Source: Ignavibacteria bacterium (GTDB lineage: Bacteria > Bacteroidota > Ignavibacteria > Tepidaquicellales > Tepidaquicellaceae). From it: a stretch of 64,000 nucleotides of DNA. Shown here in pieces: positions 8,042-17,079 of the stretch. Positions within the stretch are counted from its first letter, which is position 1; the number at the start of each line of letters is the position of its first letter. The notes under the pieces were generated by a model that was not told the origin of the DNA, searched no databases, and was given only the letters and a program-made list of their open reading frames with translations. The stretch covers positions 977,001-1,041,000 of the forward strand of contig DATAJP010000003.1 in NCBI GenBank assembly GCA_036262055.1, given 5' to 3'. A program made the translations under genes and the position numbers.

Positions 8042-8486
8042 AAATATCAGAATATTTAAATTTATAATCTTTCCAATCATCACAAATTTCTTTTCTAATT
8101 GGATTATACAAAATATAATAGATTTGATTTTTTAAATCTTCATTTGCTCTAACTATGTGATCATAAAAACTAGTGTGCCATTTAAAATTAGAGTTTAGTT
8201 TTTTCAAATAAAAACCTGAAAACTGTTTAAATGATTTAATTACCGATAATAAATTAGAATTTTTATTATTTCCTTGAAGAATTAAATGAATATGATCAGG
8301 CATACAAAGAAAAATTAAGATATTACAATTTTCTTTCTTTGAAGACTCTATGATAAGATTTTTTAACTTCGAGAAGTAATAATTTGAATTTAACAAACTT
8401 TCGGATTTCACAAGTATTGTAAATGAAATGATTTTTTCTCCCATATATAAATCATTTTCTAATCTATGTTTCTTTGCTATGATCAT
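8016..8486 (-). mobile_element. REP-associated tyrosine transposase (RAYT, Y1/HUH family)
   Basis: 156 residues. The HUH metal-binding motif is MPDHIHLIL (His-Ile-His), preceded by a strand CNILIFLC. It is followed by the helix SVIKSFKQFSGFYLKKL, the FYDHIVRANEDLKNQIYYIL segment that should contain the catalytic tyrosine, and the family-typical YNPIRKEI near the C-terminus. RAYTs are domesticated IS200/IS605-like single-strand transposases that recognise short hairpins; here hairpins of identical geometry lie immediately on both sides (7994-8011 and 8494-8511). The gene is intact, but no second copy is in the window. Its 3' end overlaps the probable start of the BNR-repeat gene by 26 bases. 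Confidence 0.88.
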
Positions 8487-8493
8487 GCTTAGA

Positions 8494-8511
8494 CGAACCC
8501 TAAAGGGTTCG
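8494..8511. repeat. hairpin bounding the REP-associated transposase (5' side)
   Basis: CGAACCCT, AA loop, AGGGTTCG: perfect 8-base arms, 8 bases upstream of the transposase ATG and 14 bases from the lon stop. Inner stem sequence differs from the partner hairpin, but outer CGAA/TTCG bases and loop size are the same. It may also serve as the lon terminator region. Confidence 0.8.
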
Positions 8512-8524
8512 ATTACAATTAATC

Positions 8525-10951
8525 TCAGATTTTATTTTTCCCGAATACATACGCCAATGCTTCCTCCACATTACTTACAGGAATGATTTTGAGATTATCT
8601 GTAATTTCTTTTGAAATTTCTTTTAAGTCCTTATTATTTTCTTCAGGAATTAAAACGGTTGTTATTCCTCCTCTCATTGCTGCAAGAAGCTTTTCATTCA
8701 ATCCGCCGATTGGCAAAACTTTTCCGCGTAATGTAATTTCACCGGTCATCGCAACGTCTGTCTTAGCAGGAATTTTTGTCATTGCCGAAAGCATTGCCAT
8801 AATCATTGTAATACCTGCAGACGGACCGTCCTTCGGAATTGCTCCTTCAGGCAAATGGATATGAATGTCATTAGTTTTAAAAAAAGAAGTCTGGATTCCA
8901 AATCTCCCGGCGTGAGCTTTTATGTAAGATAGTCCTGCCATTGCAGATTCTTTCATTATATCTCCAAGCTTTCCTGTAAGCGAAAGCTTTCCCGAACCTT
9001 TCATAATATTTACATCTACATACAGAATTTCACCGCCTGCGGAAGTCCATGCAAGCCCGTTGACTGTCCCTACTTCTGATTTGTTAGCCCTGTTTGCTTT
9101 TTTCTGAGTATATTTCGGAACACCGAGATATTTATTCACAAGTTCCGAAGTAATTTCAATCGGAAGCTTTATTCCTTTTGCTTCTTTCATCACAACGTCT
9201 TTTGCAACTTTTCTGATGATGGAAGAAATTTCTCTTTCTAAACTCCTTACTCCGGCTTCGCGCGTGTATTCTCTGATTATCTGCAATAAAATATCATCAG
9301 AAAATTTTACTTCGTTTTCATCAAGTCCGTGTTCTTTTATTTCTTTCGGAATTATATGCCGCTTTGCAATTTGAACTTTTTCAAAATCGAGATAGCTTCG
9401 CATCTCGATGATTTCCATTCTGTCCTGCAAAGGCAAAGGTATGTTATACTGAACATTAGAAGTGGTAATGAACAACACGTTTGATAAATCATAATCAACG
9501 TCGAGGTAATGGTCATTGAAAGTATCGTTTTGCTCAGGGTCAAGAACCTCAAGCATTGCGCTCGACGGGTCACCTCGAAAATCACTGCTCATTTTATCAA
9601 TCTCATCGATAAGCAAAACAGGATTTACCGTTCCTGCTTTTTTCATTGCCTGAATTATTTTTCCCGGCATCGAACCGATATATGTTCTTCTATGACCGCG
9701 TATCTCAGCTTCATCCCGAACACCGCCAACAGAAATTCTTGTGAATTTTCTGTTAAGCGCGCGGGCAATGGATTTACCAAGCGAAGTTTTACCGACTCCC
9801 GGAGGACCAACAAAACACAATATCTGTCCTTTCGGAGGCTTCTTAATATTTTTATCCCTCAATAATTTTAATACTGCAAGAAGCTCTATGATTCTGTCTT
9901 TCGGTTTTTCTAAATCATAATGGTCTTCATCAAGAATTTTTCTTGCATTAACTAAATCAAAATTATCTTCCGTATATGCGCTCCACGGCACTGACACCAT
10001 CCAGTCGAGGTAATTCCTTATCACGGAAAAATCCGGTGACATCTGCGGAGTTTTTTTCAGCTTATTAAACTCATCCATCGCTTTTTCTTTCACATGGTTA
10101 GGCATTCCCGCCTTTTCAATCTGCTCGCGGATTTTTATAAGCTCCGGGTCAGTTTCAGTATCTTCACCAAGCTCATCCTGCAAAATTCTAATCTGCTCCT
10201 GAACAATAAACTTTCTTTGATTTTTTTGCATCGAGTTATAAATCTTGTTCTCGATGTCTTTTTCTACGTTAAGTATTTCAAGCTCGGAACCAAGAATTAC
10301 AAGCACCTCATAAAACTGAGTTTTTAAATCCTCTATTTCAAGAATTCTCTGCTTTTTATGAACATCAATGTTCAACGTTGAAATTACATAATAAAGCTTT
10401 CTGTCGTATTCATTTATATTATTATAAGCAACAATAGATTCCTGCGGAATTGATTTATTCGACTGTATGTAATCAGTAAAAAGTTTCGTTGTTCGTCTTT
10501 CAAGCGCCATAAGCTCCGTATCAACATCATATACCTGATACTTTATAATGATTGAAGCAGAAATATATTCACCGGTATGGAAGTGTTCTACCTTTGCAGG
10601 GACAATTCCGTCAACTAATACCTTAATTAACCCGTTTGGAAGCTTCAAAACCTGCAAAATCTTTGCAACTACACCCGTTTTATAAAGATTTTCATAAGTC
10701 GGGTCTTCGATTTTTTCATCAAGTTGTGTCACAAGCAATATATATTTATCCTTATCAAGCGATTTATTTATTGCTTTTATGGTTGACTCACGGCCTGCCA
10801 GAATCGGATAAATCATATAAGGGAACACAACTATGTCTTTCAGAGGTAAAACAGGTAGGTCGTTCGGAATATTATTATTGTCGGAAATGTTTTTTTCGGA
10901 GGATATTATCTCAGTTTCAGGAAAATCGTTAAATTTATCGTTTGATTGCAT
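8525..10951 (-). CDS. lon: ATP-dependent protease Lon
   Basis: 808 residues, standard LonA length. The N-terminal substrate-binding domain starts at LPVLPLKDIVVFPYM (residues 33-47). The coiled-coil region carries RKFIVQEQIRILQDELGE. The AAA+ module has Walker A GPPGVGKTS at 382-390 and Walker B ending LIDEIDKM. The serine-lysine protease domain has PKDGPSAGIT with Ser711 and Lys754 in GGLNEKLLAA. It degrades damaged and regulatory proteins in the cytoplasm. It is transcribed alone; the ATG is preceded by an A/T-rich stretch shared with the divergent TPR lipoprotein gene. A separate small protein containing only the LON N-terminal domain is at 37292. Confidence 0.96.
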   Translation of the reverse strand: MQSNDKFNDFPETEIISSEKNISDNNNIPNDLPVLPLKDIVVFPYMIYPILAGRESTIKAINKSLDKDKYILLVTQLDEKIEDPTYENLYKTGVVAKILQVLKLPNGLIKVLVDGIVPAKVEHFHTGEYISASIIIKYQVYDVDTELMALERRTTKLFTDYIQSNKSIPQESIVAYNNINEYDRKLYYVISTLNIDVHKKQRILEIEDLKTQFYEVLVILGSELEILNVEKDIENKIYNSMQKNQRKFIVQEQIRILQDELGEDTETDPELIKIREQIEKAGMPNHVKEKAMDEFNKLKKTPQMSPDFSVIRNYLDWMVSVPWSAYTEDNFDLVNARKILDEDHYDLEKPKDRIIELLAVLKLLRDKNIKKPPKGQILCFVGPPGVGKTSLGKSIARALNRKFTRISVGGVRDEAEIRGHRRTYIGSMPGKIIQAMKKAGTVNPVLLIDEIDKMSSDFRGDPSSAMLEVLDPEQNDTFNDHYLDVDYDLSNVLFITTSNVQYNIPLPLQDRMEIIEMRSYLDFEKVQIAKRHIIPKEIKEHGLDENEVKFSDDILLQIIREYTREAGVRSLEREISSIIRKVAKDVVMKEAKGIKLPIEITSELVNKYLGVPKYTQKKANRANKSEVGTVNGLAWTSAGGEILYVDVNIMKGSGKLSLTGKLGDIMKESAMAGLSYIKAHAGRFGIQTSFFKTNDIHIHLPEGAIPKDGPSAGITMIMAMLSAMTKIPAKTDVAMTGEITLRGKVLPIGGLNEKLLAAMRGGITTVLIPEENNKDLKEISKEITDNLKIIPVSNVEEALAYVFGKNKI

Positions 10952-11131
10952 TTATATTCGTTATTTTATGTTTCAATATATGGATAGTAAAAACAAAGTT
11001 CAGTGAAGTTTTTAATCAAAAATAAAATCGGATAAATCAAAAAGCATTAGGATTAAGACGAAATTCTTCACTTTTGCCTTTTTACTTTTGCTTGTTTTGA
11101 TAATTTTAAATATTAATATTTTACTTCAAAA

Positions 11132-13498
11132 TTGAAAAAAATCATTCTTTTATCTGTATTATTTTGTGCATTTTATTCTTTGCAATCGTGCAATTATATA
11201 ACAAACAGAACAATTTCCAAAAGCGGCAGTGCCGATACGCTTGACCCCGAGCCGAATTATGAAGTTTCATTGAATCCCGATTATCAGAATTTCACGAATT
11301 ATATTTTTATGGGCAATCGTATGGAAAATTTCTCCACTTATTTTAATGTCTTTTATACAGCTACCGATGATTATAATGTAGCTCTTGAAGAAATCAGAAC
11401 ATCCACAATATCGGAATATAACAGACGGCTTGATTCCTTAAATATAGTTCTTCCCGTTTCACAAAATGTTAAAGAAAAGCTTAATAAAACAATTGAGCGA
11501 TGTTCCAAAGTTATACAGTTTCATAAAAATTCAAAATTTCTTGATGATGCCGTTCTGCTTATCGGAAAATCTTATTATTATCTTACGGATTATCTTCAAG
11601 CTGAAAGAAAATTCAGCGAATTCCTTTCCAAGCTTTCTGCAAGTCCCTTAAGCGATGAAGCAGTTTTGTTTTTAGGCAGAACAAAAATGAAGCTGGGACA
11701 AATATCGGAAGCTGAAAGAATTTTACAAAAATTACTTAAGGAATCAAAAAACACAGAAGTAATTTCCGAGGCATATCAGGAACTCGCGCTGAATGAGCTT
11801 GCAAAAAGAAATTTTTCCGAAGCAATAAAATATTTTCAGAATTCGATTAACAACACCAAAGATTCCGAACGCAAATCCGAAAAGGAATACATCCTCGCAA
11901 AAATTTATAACCTTTTTGAACCTCAAAAGTCCGCAAATGTATATGAAAGAGTAGTTAATATGACCTCAGACTTCGACTTGTCATTTTTTGCAAAGCTTAA
12001 TTACGGAAAATCTTTGATTTACAATAAGCAGTATGATAAGGCTGAAGAAATTCTTGAAGACCTAAATAGTGATTACAGAGACTATCCTGAATATAAACAG
12101 TTAGCGGAGCTTGAGCTGGCAAATAATTTGTATGCTGAAAAAGACTATAACAAAGGACTGGATAAATATTATGAAGTAATAATTAAATATCCGAACACAA
12201 AAGCATCATCTGATGCATATTACCACCTTGCACGGTTTTATGAAGATGTGAAAAATGATTACCTGAATGCTCTCGTAAATTATAGAAAAGCCGCAGAAGA
12301 AAACTCAGGCGGCGATTATGCAACTATAAGCCAGAAGCGAGCAGATGTTCTTGACAGGTATTTCACTTTACAGGCAGAAGCAAACGGAACTAATAAAATT
12401 CAGATACCGGCATATAACAGCCAGCTTGAATATTTTAGAAAAATTTTTGATGAAGACCGCGGTGTTATTCGTGATGATAAACGAAATACCGATCCGAATA
12501 ATCCTAACAATCCTCCTGTTGATGAGGAAGGTCCGGGACCTAAAGGCGGAGGGTTAAATTCAATTAATCTTGATTCAAACGATAACAGAAGAAGAGGTCA
12601 GCAAGGCGACGATGGTTATATGCCGGAACAAAATCCCGAACAAGTTAATGAACAAATTAATGACACTTTAAAAATTCCTGAAACCAATAATCCTCTCGAT
12701 TCAACCGTCAGCAACGTTATGGATGAGAGAACAAAAAAGTTTAATGCTTATTATGAGCTTGCGGAAATTTTTATATTTGATATTCAGAACAATGACTCTG
12801 CAGCATATTATCTGAATATCTTGATAAAAGATTTCAGCGATTCACCATTAAAACCAAAAGCAATTTATACTCTTGCAACGGTATATAAAAATGCTGGCAG
12901 GGATGCTGAAGGAAATGATTTACTGAACGGTTTGATTTCCGAATATCCGAATTCTGTCTTTGCAAATGAATCAAGAAAAATTCTCGGAATAAAAGAAGTG
13001 GAAATCGAAAAAGATGCTGCGGAAGAATCTTATAATCTTGCCGCAAAAAGCTTTAATGACAGGAATTATTTTGACGCGGTCGCAAAGTTTCAGGATGTCC
13101 TGGCAAAATACCCGAACAGCGGGTATGTGGATAATACGCTTTACTCTCTCGGATGGATATATGAAAATGTATATTCCAACAAAGACAGCACTATGCTTTA
13201 TTACAACCGAATAATAAAAGATTACGCAAACTCCGATTTTGCAAAGGACATAAAACCACGAGTTGATTATTATAATTCATTCGGAAAAGACAACACTTTG
13301 ATAGATACATCGAGAATTCCGGTTGATTCAATAAAAACAACTTTCGATTCTACAAATGTGATTAATACTAAATTACCTGACGGAAGTGATAAGCCAGGTG
13401 ATGAACCAAAATTAACTCCTGAAGAGATTGAACAGCTTTTGAAGCAGGAAGATCAGATAGTTCCGGATAAAAATCCCGGTGAAGACGGAAACCAGTGA
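11132..13498 (+). CDS. large TPR lipoprotein, possibly PorW/SprE-like type IX secretion component
   Basis: 788 residues from a TTG start, with a lipoprotein signal and lipobox L-Q-S-C near residue 20. Tetratricopeptide-like repeats run from about residue 100 to 430 (ILQKLLKESKNTEVISEAYQ, AYYHLARFYEDVKNDYLNAL) and again from about 560 to 720, separated by a disordered Asn/Pro/Gly/Asp-rich linker (residues about 455-530). The C-terminus is acidic and disordered. The early segment NFSTYFNVFYTATDDYNVAL resembles the Y-F-N-x-Y/F region near the start of PorW/SprE lipoproteins. That, plus the sorting-domain proteins in this window, suggests a type IX secretion role; this is an inference. It could also be a BamD-like or other TPR assembly factor. 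Confidence 0.6.
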   Translation: MKKIILLSVLFCAFYSLQSCNYITNRTISKSGSADTLDPEPNYEVSLNPDYQNFTNYIFMGNRMENFSTYFNVFYTATDDYNVALEEIRTSTISEYNRRLDSLNIVLPVSQNVKEKLNKTIERCSKVIQFHKNSKFLDDAVLLIGKSYYYLTDYLQAERKFSEFLSKLSASPLSDEAVLFLGRTKMKLGQISEAERILQKLLKESKNTEVISEAYQELALNELAKRNFSEAIKYFQNSINNTKDSERKSEKEYILAKIYNLFEPQKSANVYERVVNMTSDFDLSFFAKLNYGKSLIYNKQYDKAEEILEDLNSDYRDYPEYKQLAELELANNLYAEKDYNKGLDKYYEVIIKYPNTKASSDAYYHLARFYEDVKNDYLNALVNYRKAAEENSGGDYATISQKRADVLDRYFTLQAEANGTNKIQIPAYNSQLEYFRKIFDEDRGVIRDDKRNTDPNNPNNPPVDEEGPGPKGGGLNSINLDSNDNRRRGQQGDDGYMPEQNPEQVNEQINDTLKIPETNNPLDSTVSNVMDERTKKFNAYYELAEIFIFDIQNNDSAAYYLNILIKDFSDSPLKPKAIYTLATVYKNAGRDAEGNDLLNGLISEYPNSVFANESRKILGIKEVEIEKDAAEESYNLAAKSFNDRNYFDAVAKFQDVLAKYPNSGYVDNTLYSLGWIYENVYSNKDSTMLYYNRIIKDYANSDFAKDIKPRVDYYNSFGKDNTLIDTSRIPVDSIKTTFDSTNVINTKLPDGSDKPGDEPKLTPEEIEQLLKQEDQIVPDKNPGEDGNQ

Positions 13499-13524
13499 TT
13501 TAATATTGGATAATTGAGAATAAT

Positions 13525-14145
13525 GTGAAAATTGATCATACTCCCCTGCCGCAAAAATTTTTTCAAAGAGATACTCTGATAGTTGCCAAAGAATTGCTTG
13601 GCAAGCTCTTAGTCCGCAAAACAAAAAATAAAATCTTATCGGGAATGATTGTCGAAGTCGAGGCATACATTGGCGCTCATGACCCTGCATCTCATTCTTA
13701 TCAGCGGATAACCCCGCGCAATCAAATCATGTACGAAGAAGGAGGACACGCTTATGTATATTTTATTTACGGAAGCAGTTTTTGCGTCAACGCAGTCGCA
13801 GGCAGAAAAGGTGAAGGCAACGGTGTGCTGTTAAGAGCTATTGAGCCCATTGAAGGCATTGAACAAATGATGAAGAACCGGGACATGGAAGAATCAGTCA
13901 ACCTCACAAACGGTCCGGGAAAGCTTTGCCAGGCATTAGACATAAACAGAAAATTTTATGGAGTTGAGTTATTCAACAAAAACTCTCCGCTCATAATCTG
14001 CGATTACAAAAAGTTCAATGACAGCGAAATCAGCATTTCGAAAAGAATCGGCTTGAAAGTCGGAATGGAATTTGACTACCGCTTTTTTGTCAAAGGAAAT
14101 AAGTTTATATCCAAACATAAATTCAACAAAGTTAAACTATTATAA
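13525..14145 (+). CDS. mpg: DNA-3-methyladenine glycosylase (AAG/Mpg family)
   Basis: 206 residues from a GTG start 26 bases after the TPR gene. The catalytic segment GMIVEVEAYIG has Glu46 in the position of the catalytic Glu of human AAG (VETEAY). It is followed by DPASHSYQRITPRN, the family motif GHAYVYFIYGSSFCVN, and LLRAIEPIEG, then LTNGPGKLCQALDI. All are conserved in the AAG fold. The enzyme flips and excises alkylated purines and hypoxanthine. Length is typical for the bacterial family. It probably forms an operon with the DinB-like gene 6 bases downstream. Confidence 0.93.
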   Translation: MKIDHTPLPQKFFQRDTLIVAKELLGKLLVRKTKNKILSGMIVEVEAYIGAHDPASHSYQRITPRNQIMYEEGGHAYVYFIYGSSFCVNAVAGRKGEGNGVLLRAIEPIEGIEQMMKNRDMEESVNLTNGPGKLCQALDINRKFYGVELFNKNSPLIICDYKKFNDSEISISKRIGLKVGMEFDYRFFVKGNKFISKHKFNKVKLL

Positions 14146-14151
14146 AACCGA

Positions 14152-14676
14152 ATGCAAAAGAAAGCACAGCTTTTAAAATTCATGCTTGAAGACATAAGAA
14201 GAGTTACACTTGACGGCATAAAAGATTTAACTGCCGAGCAGTTATTTCAGCAGCCGATGGATGGTGAGTTCCCTGTCGGCGCATATCTTATGCATCTTGC
14301 AGAAGCCGAAGCCGGCTGGTATCATACAATGACAGGCACTCCTCTGCCCGATGACTTAAAGAAAAAAATTTATTACGGCAACTGGTATGATGTCCCAAAA
14401 AAAGATTATAATCCTCCTGTCTCAGTTATCCCTGTTGAAGAATATTTAAGCGCAATTGCAGATGTCAGAAAATATTTAATCGATTACCTTGATAACACCA
14501 CCGATGAAGATCTTGACACAAAAGTTACGTGGAAACGCAACGGGAAAGACATAACCCGCACAAAAGAATGGATAATCTATCACCTCATCGAGCATGAAGC
14601 TCACACACGCGGACAAATGTTTTTATTGATTAGAAAAGGATTGAAAGGAGAGAAGTCCTATATTAGTAATTATTAA
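14152..14676 (+). CDS. DinB-family four-helix-bundle protein
   Basis: 174 residues. The DinB/YfiT metal-binding pattern is present: GAYLMHLAEAEAGWYH with His48 in helix 2 and the C-terminal HLIEHEAHTRGQM with two histidines, giving a three-His site. DinB-fold proteins include thiol-dependent transferases, but most bacterial paralogues have no assigned substrate. The TTTAADLTAEQL-type N-terminal helix is also ordinary for the family. It follows mpg with 6 bases between and is convergent with, and overlaps by 14 bases, the hydrolase at 14663. A second, distinct DinB-fold protein is at 17920. Confidence 0.82.
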   Translation: MQKKAQLLKFMLEDIRRVTLDGIKDLTAEQLFQQPMDGEFPVGAYLMHLAEAEAGWYHTMTGTPLPDDLKKKIYYGNWYDVPKKDYNPPVSVIPVEEYLSAIADVRKYLIDYLDNTTDEDLDTKVTWKRNGKDITRTKEWIIYHLIEHEAHTRGQMFLLIRKGLKGEKSYISNY

Positions 14677-15487
14677 GAAAGCTTATTAAAGATTTTTTAT
14701 ATAATTCCTGATTGAACTTATATAAATCCTCGTGACCTGCTCCTTCAAACATTACCAATTCTTTTGGGGAATTGGCATTTTCAAATAAATGGTCAGTATC
14801 TTCAACCTTTGTATTTGAATCATCAGTTCCGCTTATGATTAAAACAGGAATATTTATTTTCTTTATGCTTTCGTAAGGTTTCATCTGGCTCACTGAAATA
14901 TCCAATCTGTCTTCAGCAAATTTTACCATAAAATATCCTGCAACATCTGCTGGAAGCAGTGTATATTTTTTAAATCGGTTATCTATTGCTTTATGTAAAT
15001 CATCATAAACGCTTTCAAGAATTACCGCTTTAACATTTTTTAACTTTCCATTTGCTAAAGCATAAACAATCGTTGCACCACCCTGCGAAATACCATCGCA
15101 GTAAATATTATTTATGTTTTTATCATTTATAAAATTAACTGCGGCTGTTAAATCTTCTTGTTCATAAAATCCTATTGAGTTCAATGCTGCTTCGGATTCT
15201 CCATGTCCTCTTGCATCATAAATCAAAACATTAAATCCATTTTCGAGAAACATCTGAACTCTCGGCAATGGCTCCATTTTGTTTGCTTTGAAACCGTGAA
15301 GCAAGATTATGCACTTGTTGAAATTTTCTTTCGCGAAATACCATCCTCGAATTGTTACAGAATCTGAAGTCTCAAATGAAACTTCTTCAAACTGAACATT
15401 TTCAGGTTTATTAATACTTATAAAATTTGTCGGGGAGGTAAAAACAAGTGCAGCAGCATAGGAAATTCCTAAATACATCAAAAACAA
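14663..15487 (-). CDS. membrane-anchored alpha/beta hydrolase
   Basis: At least 274 residues. The catalytic serine is in DGISQGGATIVYAL; the oxyanion region is ILLHGFKANK; GHGESEAALN follows the typical DARGHGES motif, and the acid and histidine are in ISGTDDSNT and GAGHEDLYK. This is the layout of BAAT/DUF676-like and 'alpha/beta fold, YqkD-type' hydrolases. The N-terminus is hydrophobic (YLGISYAAALVF). In-frame codons upstream of the TTG at 15487 encode five lysines and IILFSIPLLF, a complete anchor, with a CTG at 15529 that overlaps the glgA stop as CTGA, so the real start may be non-ATG and translationally coupled to glgA. Substrate unknown. Confidence 0.75.
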   Translation of the reverse strand: MFLMYLGISYAAALVFTSPTNFISINKPENVQFEEVSFETSDSVTIRGWYFAKENFNKCIILLHGFKANKMEPLPRVQMFLENGFNVLIYDARGHGESEAALNSIGFYEQEDLTAAVNFINDKNINNIYCDGISQGGATIVYALANGKLKNVKAVILESVYDDLHKAIDNRFKKYTLLPADVAGYFMVKFAEDRLDISVSQMKPYESIKKINIPVLIISGTDDSNTKVEDTDHLFENANSPKELVMFEGAGHEDLYKFNQELYKKSLISFLNNY

Positions 15488-15525
15488 CAGCGGAATGGAA
15501 AATAATATTATTTTTTTCTTTTTCT

Positions 15526-16974
15526 TCAGGAGACTAATTTTTCATACAAATTCAAATACTCTTTCGCAGAATGCTCCCATGAAAAATCTTCGTTCATTCC
15601 GCGTTCCATAATGGCTTTCCAGGTATCTTTGTCTTCGTATATACGCAAGGCACGGTAAATTGTTTTCTCCAGAGCATCGGCTTTATAATCTTCAAACGAA
15701 AATCCGTTGCCTTTTTCATCGAACTCATGATAATCTTTCACAGTGTCGGCAAGTCCCCCGACCTTGCGAACAATCGGAACAGTGCCATAAGCTAAGCTGT
15801 ACATCTGGTTCAATCCGCACGGCTCGTATTTCGATGGCATTAAAAACATATCCGCTCCCGCAGTAATCAGATGCGAAAGCTCAGTATTATATCCGCTCCA
15901 GAAAAATAATTTTCCGGGAAAGCTGTAAGATGCCGTTCTGAATAGTTCTTCATATTGTTTTTCACCGCTTCCAAGCACAACAAGCTGTAAATCGTTGCTT
16001 CCAAGCAAGCTGTATAAAAACGGTTTCATCAAATCAAAACCTTTCTGTGAAGTCAGTCGAGAAATTAACCCGATTACAGGTCTGTCTTTTTTATACTTGA
16101 ACTCAATGCGGTCAATAAGATTTTTTTTGTTAAGCTCTTTCTCCTCAATGTCATCAACAGAATAATGCGCTTTAATATATTTATCCTTCATCGGATTCCA
16201 TATATCGGTATCAATACCATTTAATATACCGACCAATGACTGTGAGCGAATCTGCAAAACCCCTTCAAGCCCTGCGCCATATTCTTCCGTCTGAATTTCC
16301 TTTGCATAAGTTGGGCTCACGGTTGTAATTAAATCGCAATAAACAATCCCAGCTTTTAAAAAACTAAATCCGCCGTCAATCTCAAATGGTCCCATCGGAT
16401 AAAACTGCTCCATCGATAAACCCGCCGCTGTAATCGATTCCTTCGAGAACCTCCCCTGATAACCGATGTTATGTATCGACAAAATTGTTTTTGTATCTTC
16501 AAAAAGCTTATCCCATGCAAAAGTTGTTTTGAGATAAACAGGTATCAATCCCGTCTGCCAGTCATTGCAGTGAATTATATCGGGAGACCACTCCAGTCTT
16601 TGAAGCGTCATCAAGATTGCCTGCTGGAATAAAATGAATCTTTCATCTTCGTCACGATCGCTTGTATATGGAAGCTCACGGTGAAAGTAATAAGGACAGT
16701 CTATGAAATAAACTTCAACTTTGGAATCGGGAAGAGTGCCAAGCCATACATTAAATGTATGTTCGTTCTCTCCAATTTTAACGGAAATATTTTGTAAATG
16801 GTCAATCTGATTTAAACCATAGGTGAGAGTTTTTATACCTCCATATAGCGGAAGGAAGACTTTCGATTCGCATCCGAGCTCCGCCAATGATTTAGGCAAA
16901 GAGCCGCACACATCACCGAGCCCCCCTGTTTTAACGTAAGGATAACATTCACTGCAAGCAAAACAAACTTTCAT
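15526..16974 (-). CDS. glgA: glycogen synthase (ADP-glucose type, GT5)
   Basis: 482 residues, normal for GlgA. The N-terminal KTGGLGDVCGSLPKSL contains the KxGGL ADP-glucose-binding motif (Lys16). HCNDWQTGLIPVYLK and SIHNIGYQGRF follow as in GT5 starch/glycogen synthases. The C-terminal domain has ISRLTSQKGFDL and the MPSKYEPCGLNQMYSLAYG motif with the catalytic E-x7-E glutamates. The enzyme elongates alpha-1,4-glucan in the cytoplasm. No other glg gene is adjacent. A dRS3-like palindrome lies just upstream of its ATG. Confidence 0.95.
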   Translation of the reverse strand: MKVCFACSECYPYVKTGGLGDVCGSLPKSLAELGCESKVFLPLYGGIKTLTYGLNQIDHLQNISVKIGENEHTFNVWLGTLPDSKVEVYFIDCPYYFHRELPYTSDRDEDERFILFQQAILMTLQRLEWSPDIIHCNDWQTGLIPVYLKTTFAWDKLFEDTKTILSIHNIGYQGRFSKESITAAGLSMEQFYPMGPFEIDGGFSFLKAGIVYCDLITTVSPTYAKEIQTEEYGAGLEGVLQIRSQSLVGILNGIDTDIWNPMKDKYIKAHYSVDDIEEKELNKKNLIDRIEFKYKKDRPVIGLISRLTSQKGFDLMKPFLYSLLGSNDLQLVVLGSGEKQYEELFRTASYSFPGKLFFWSGYNTELSHLITAGADMFLMPSKYEPCGLNQMYSLAYGTVPIVRKVGGLADTVKDYHEFDEKGNGFSFEDYKADALEKTIYRALRIYEDKDTWKAIMERGMNEDFSWEHSAKEYLNLYEKLVS

Positions 16975-16990
16975 TTAATAACCCGCCATT

Positions 16991-17015
16991 GTCATTCCCG
17001 CGCAGGCGGGAATCC
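16991..17015. repeat. dispersed GTCATTCCCGCG-type palindrome, copy 3
   Basis: GTCATTCCCGCGCAGGCGGGAATCC, arms ATTCCCGC / GCGGGAAT, between the start of glgA and the stop of the esterase gene. Followed by a second palindrome at 17044-17067. Confidence 0.8.
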
Positions 17016-17043
17016 AAACAAAAAATTTTATTGAAATAATAAT

Positions 17044-17067
17044 TAAGGCGGACAAATGTCTGCCTTA
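17044..17067. repeat. palindrome TAAGGCGGACA / TGTCTGCCTTA
   Basis: Eleven-base arms around a 2-base loop with one G-T pair. Located just downstream of the esterase stop (minus strand), so it could terminate that transcript. It belongs to the same GGACAGAC/GTCTGTCC style as the tandem hairpins at 48846-48891. Confidence 0.7.
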
Positions 17068-17079
17068 CTCAAAAATTTT

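Noticed and set aside
8016-8486. IS200/IS605 transposon with a TnpB/accessory gene
   Set aside because: No accessory gene is present, and length, HUH context and hairpins fit the REP-associated branch better.
12834-13690. Antisense reading frames inside the TPR and mpg genes
   Set aside because: They are shadows of the well-supported plus-strand genes and have no family-like features.
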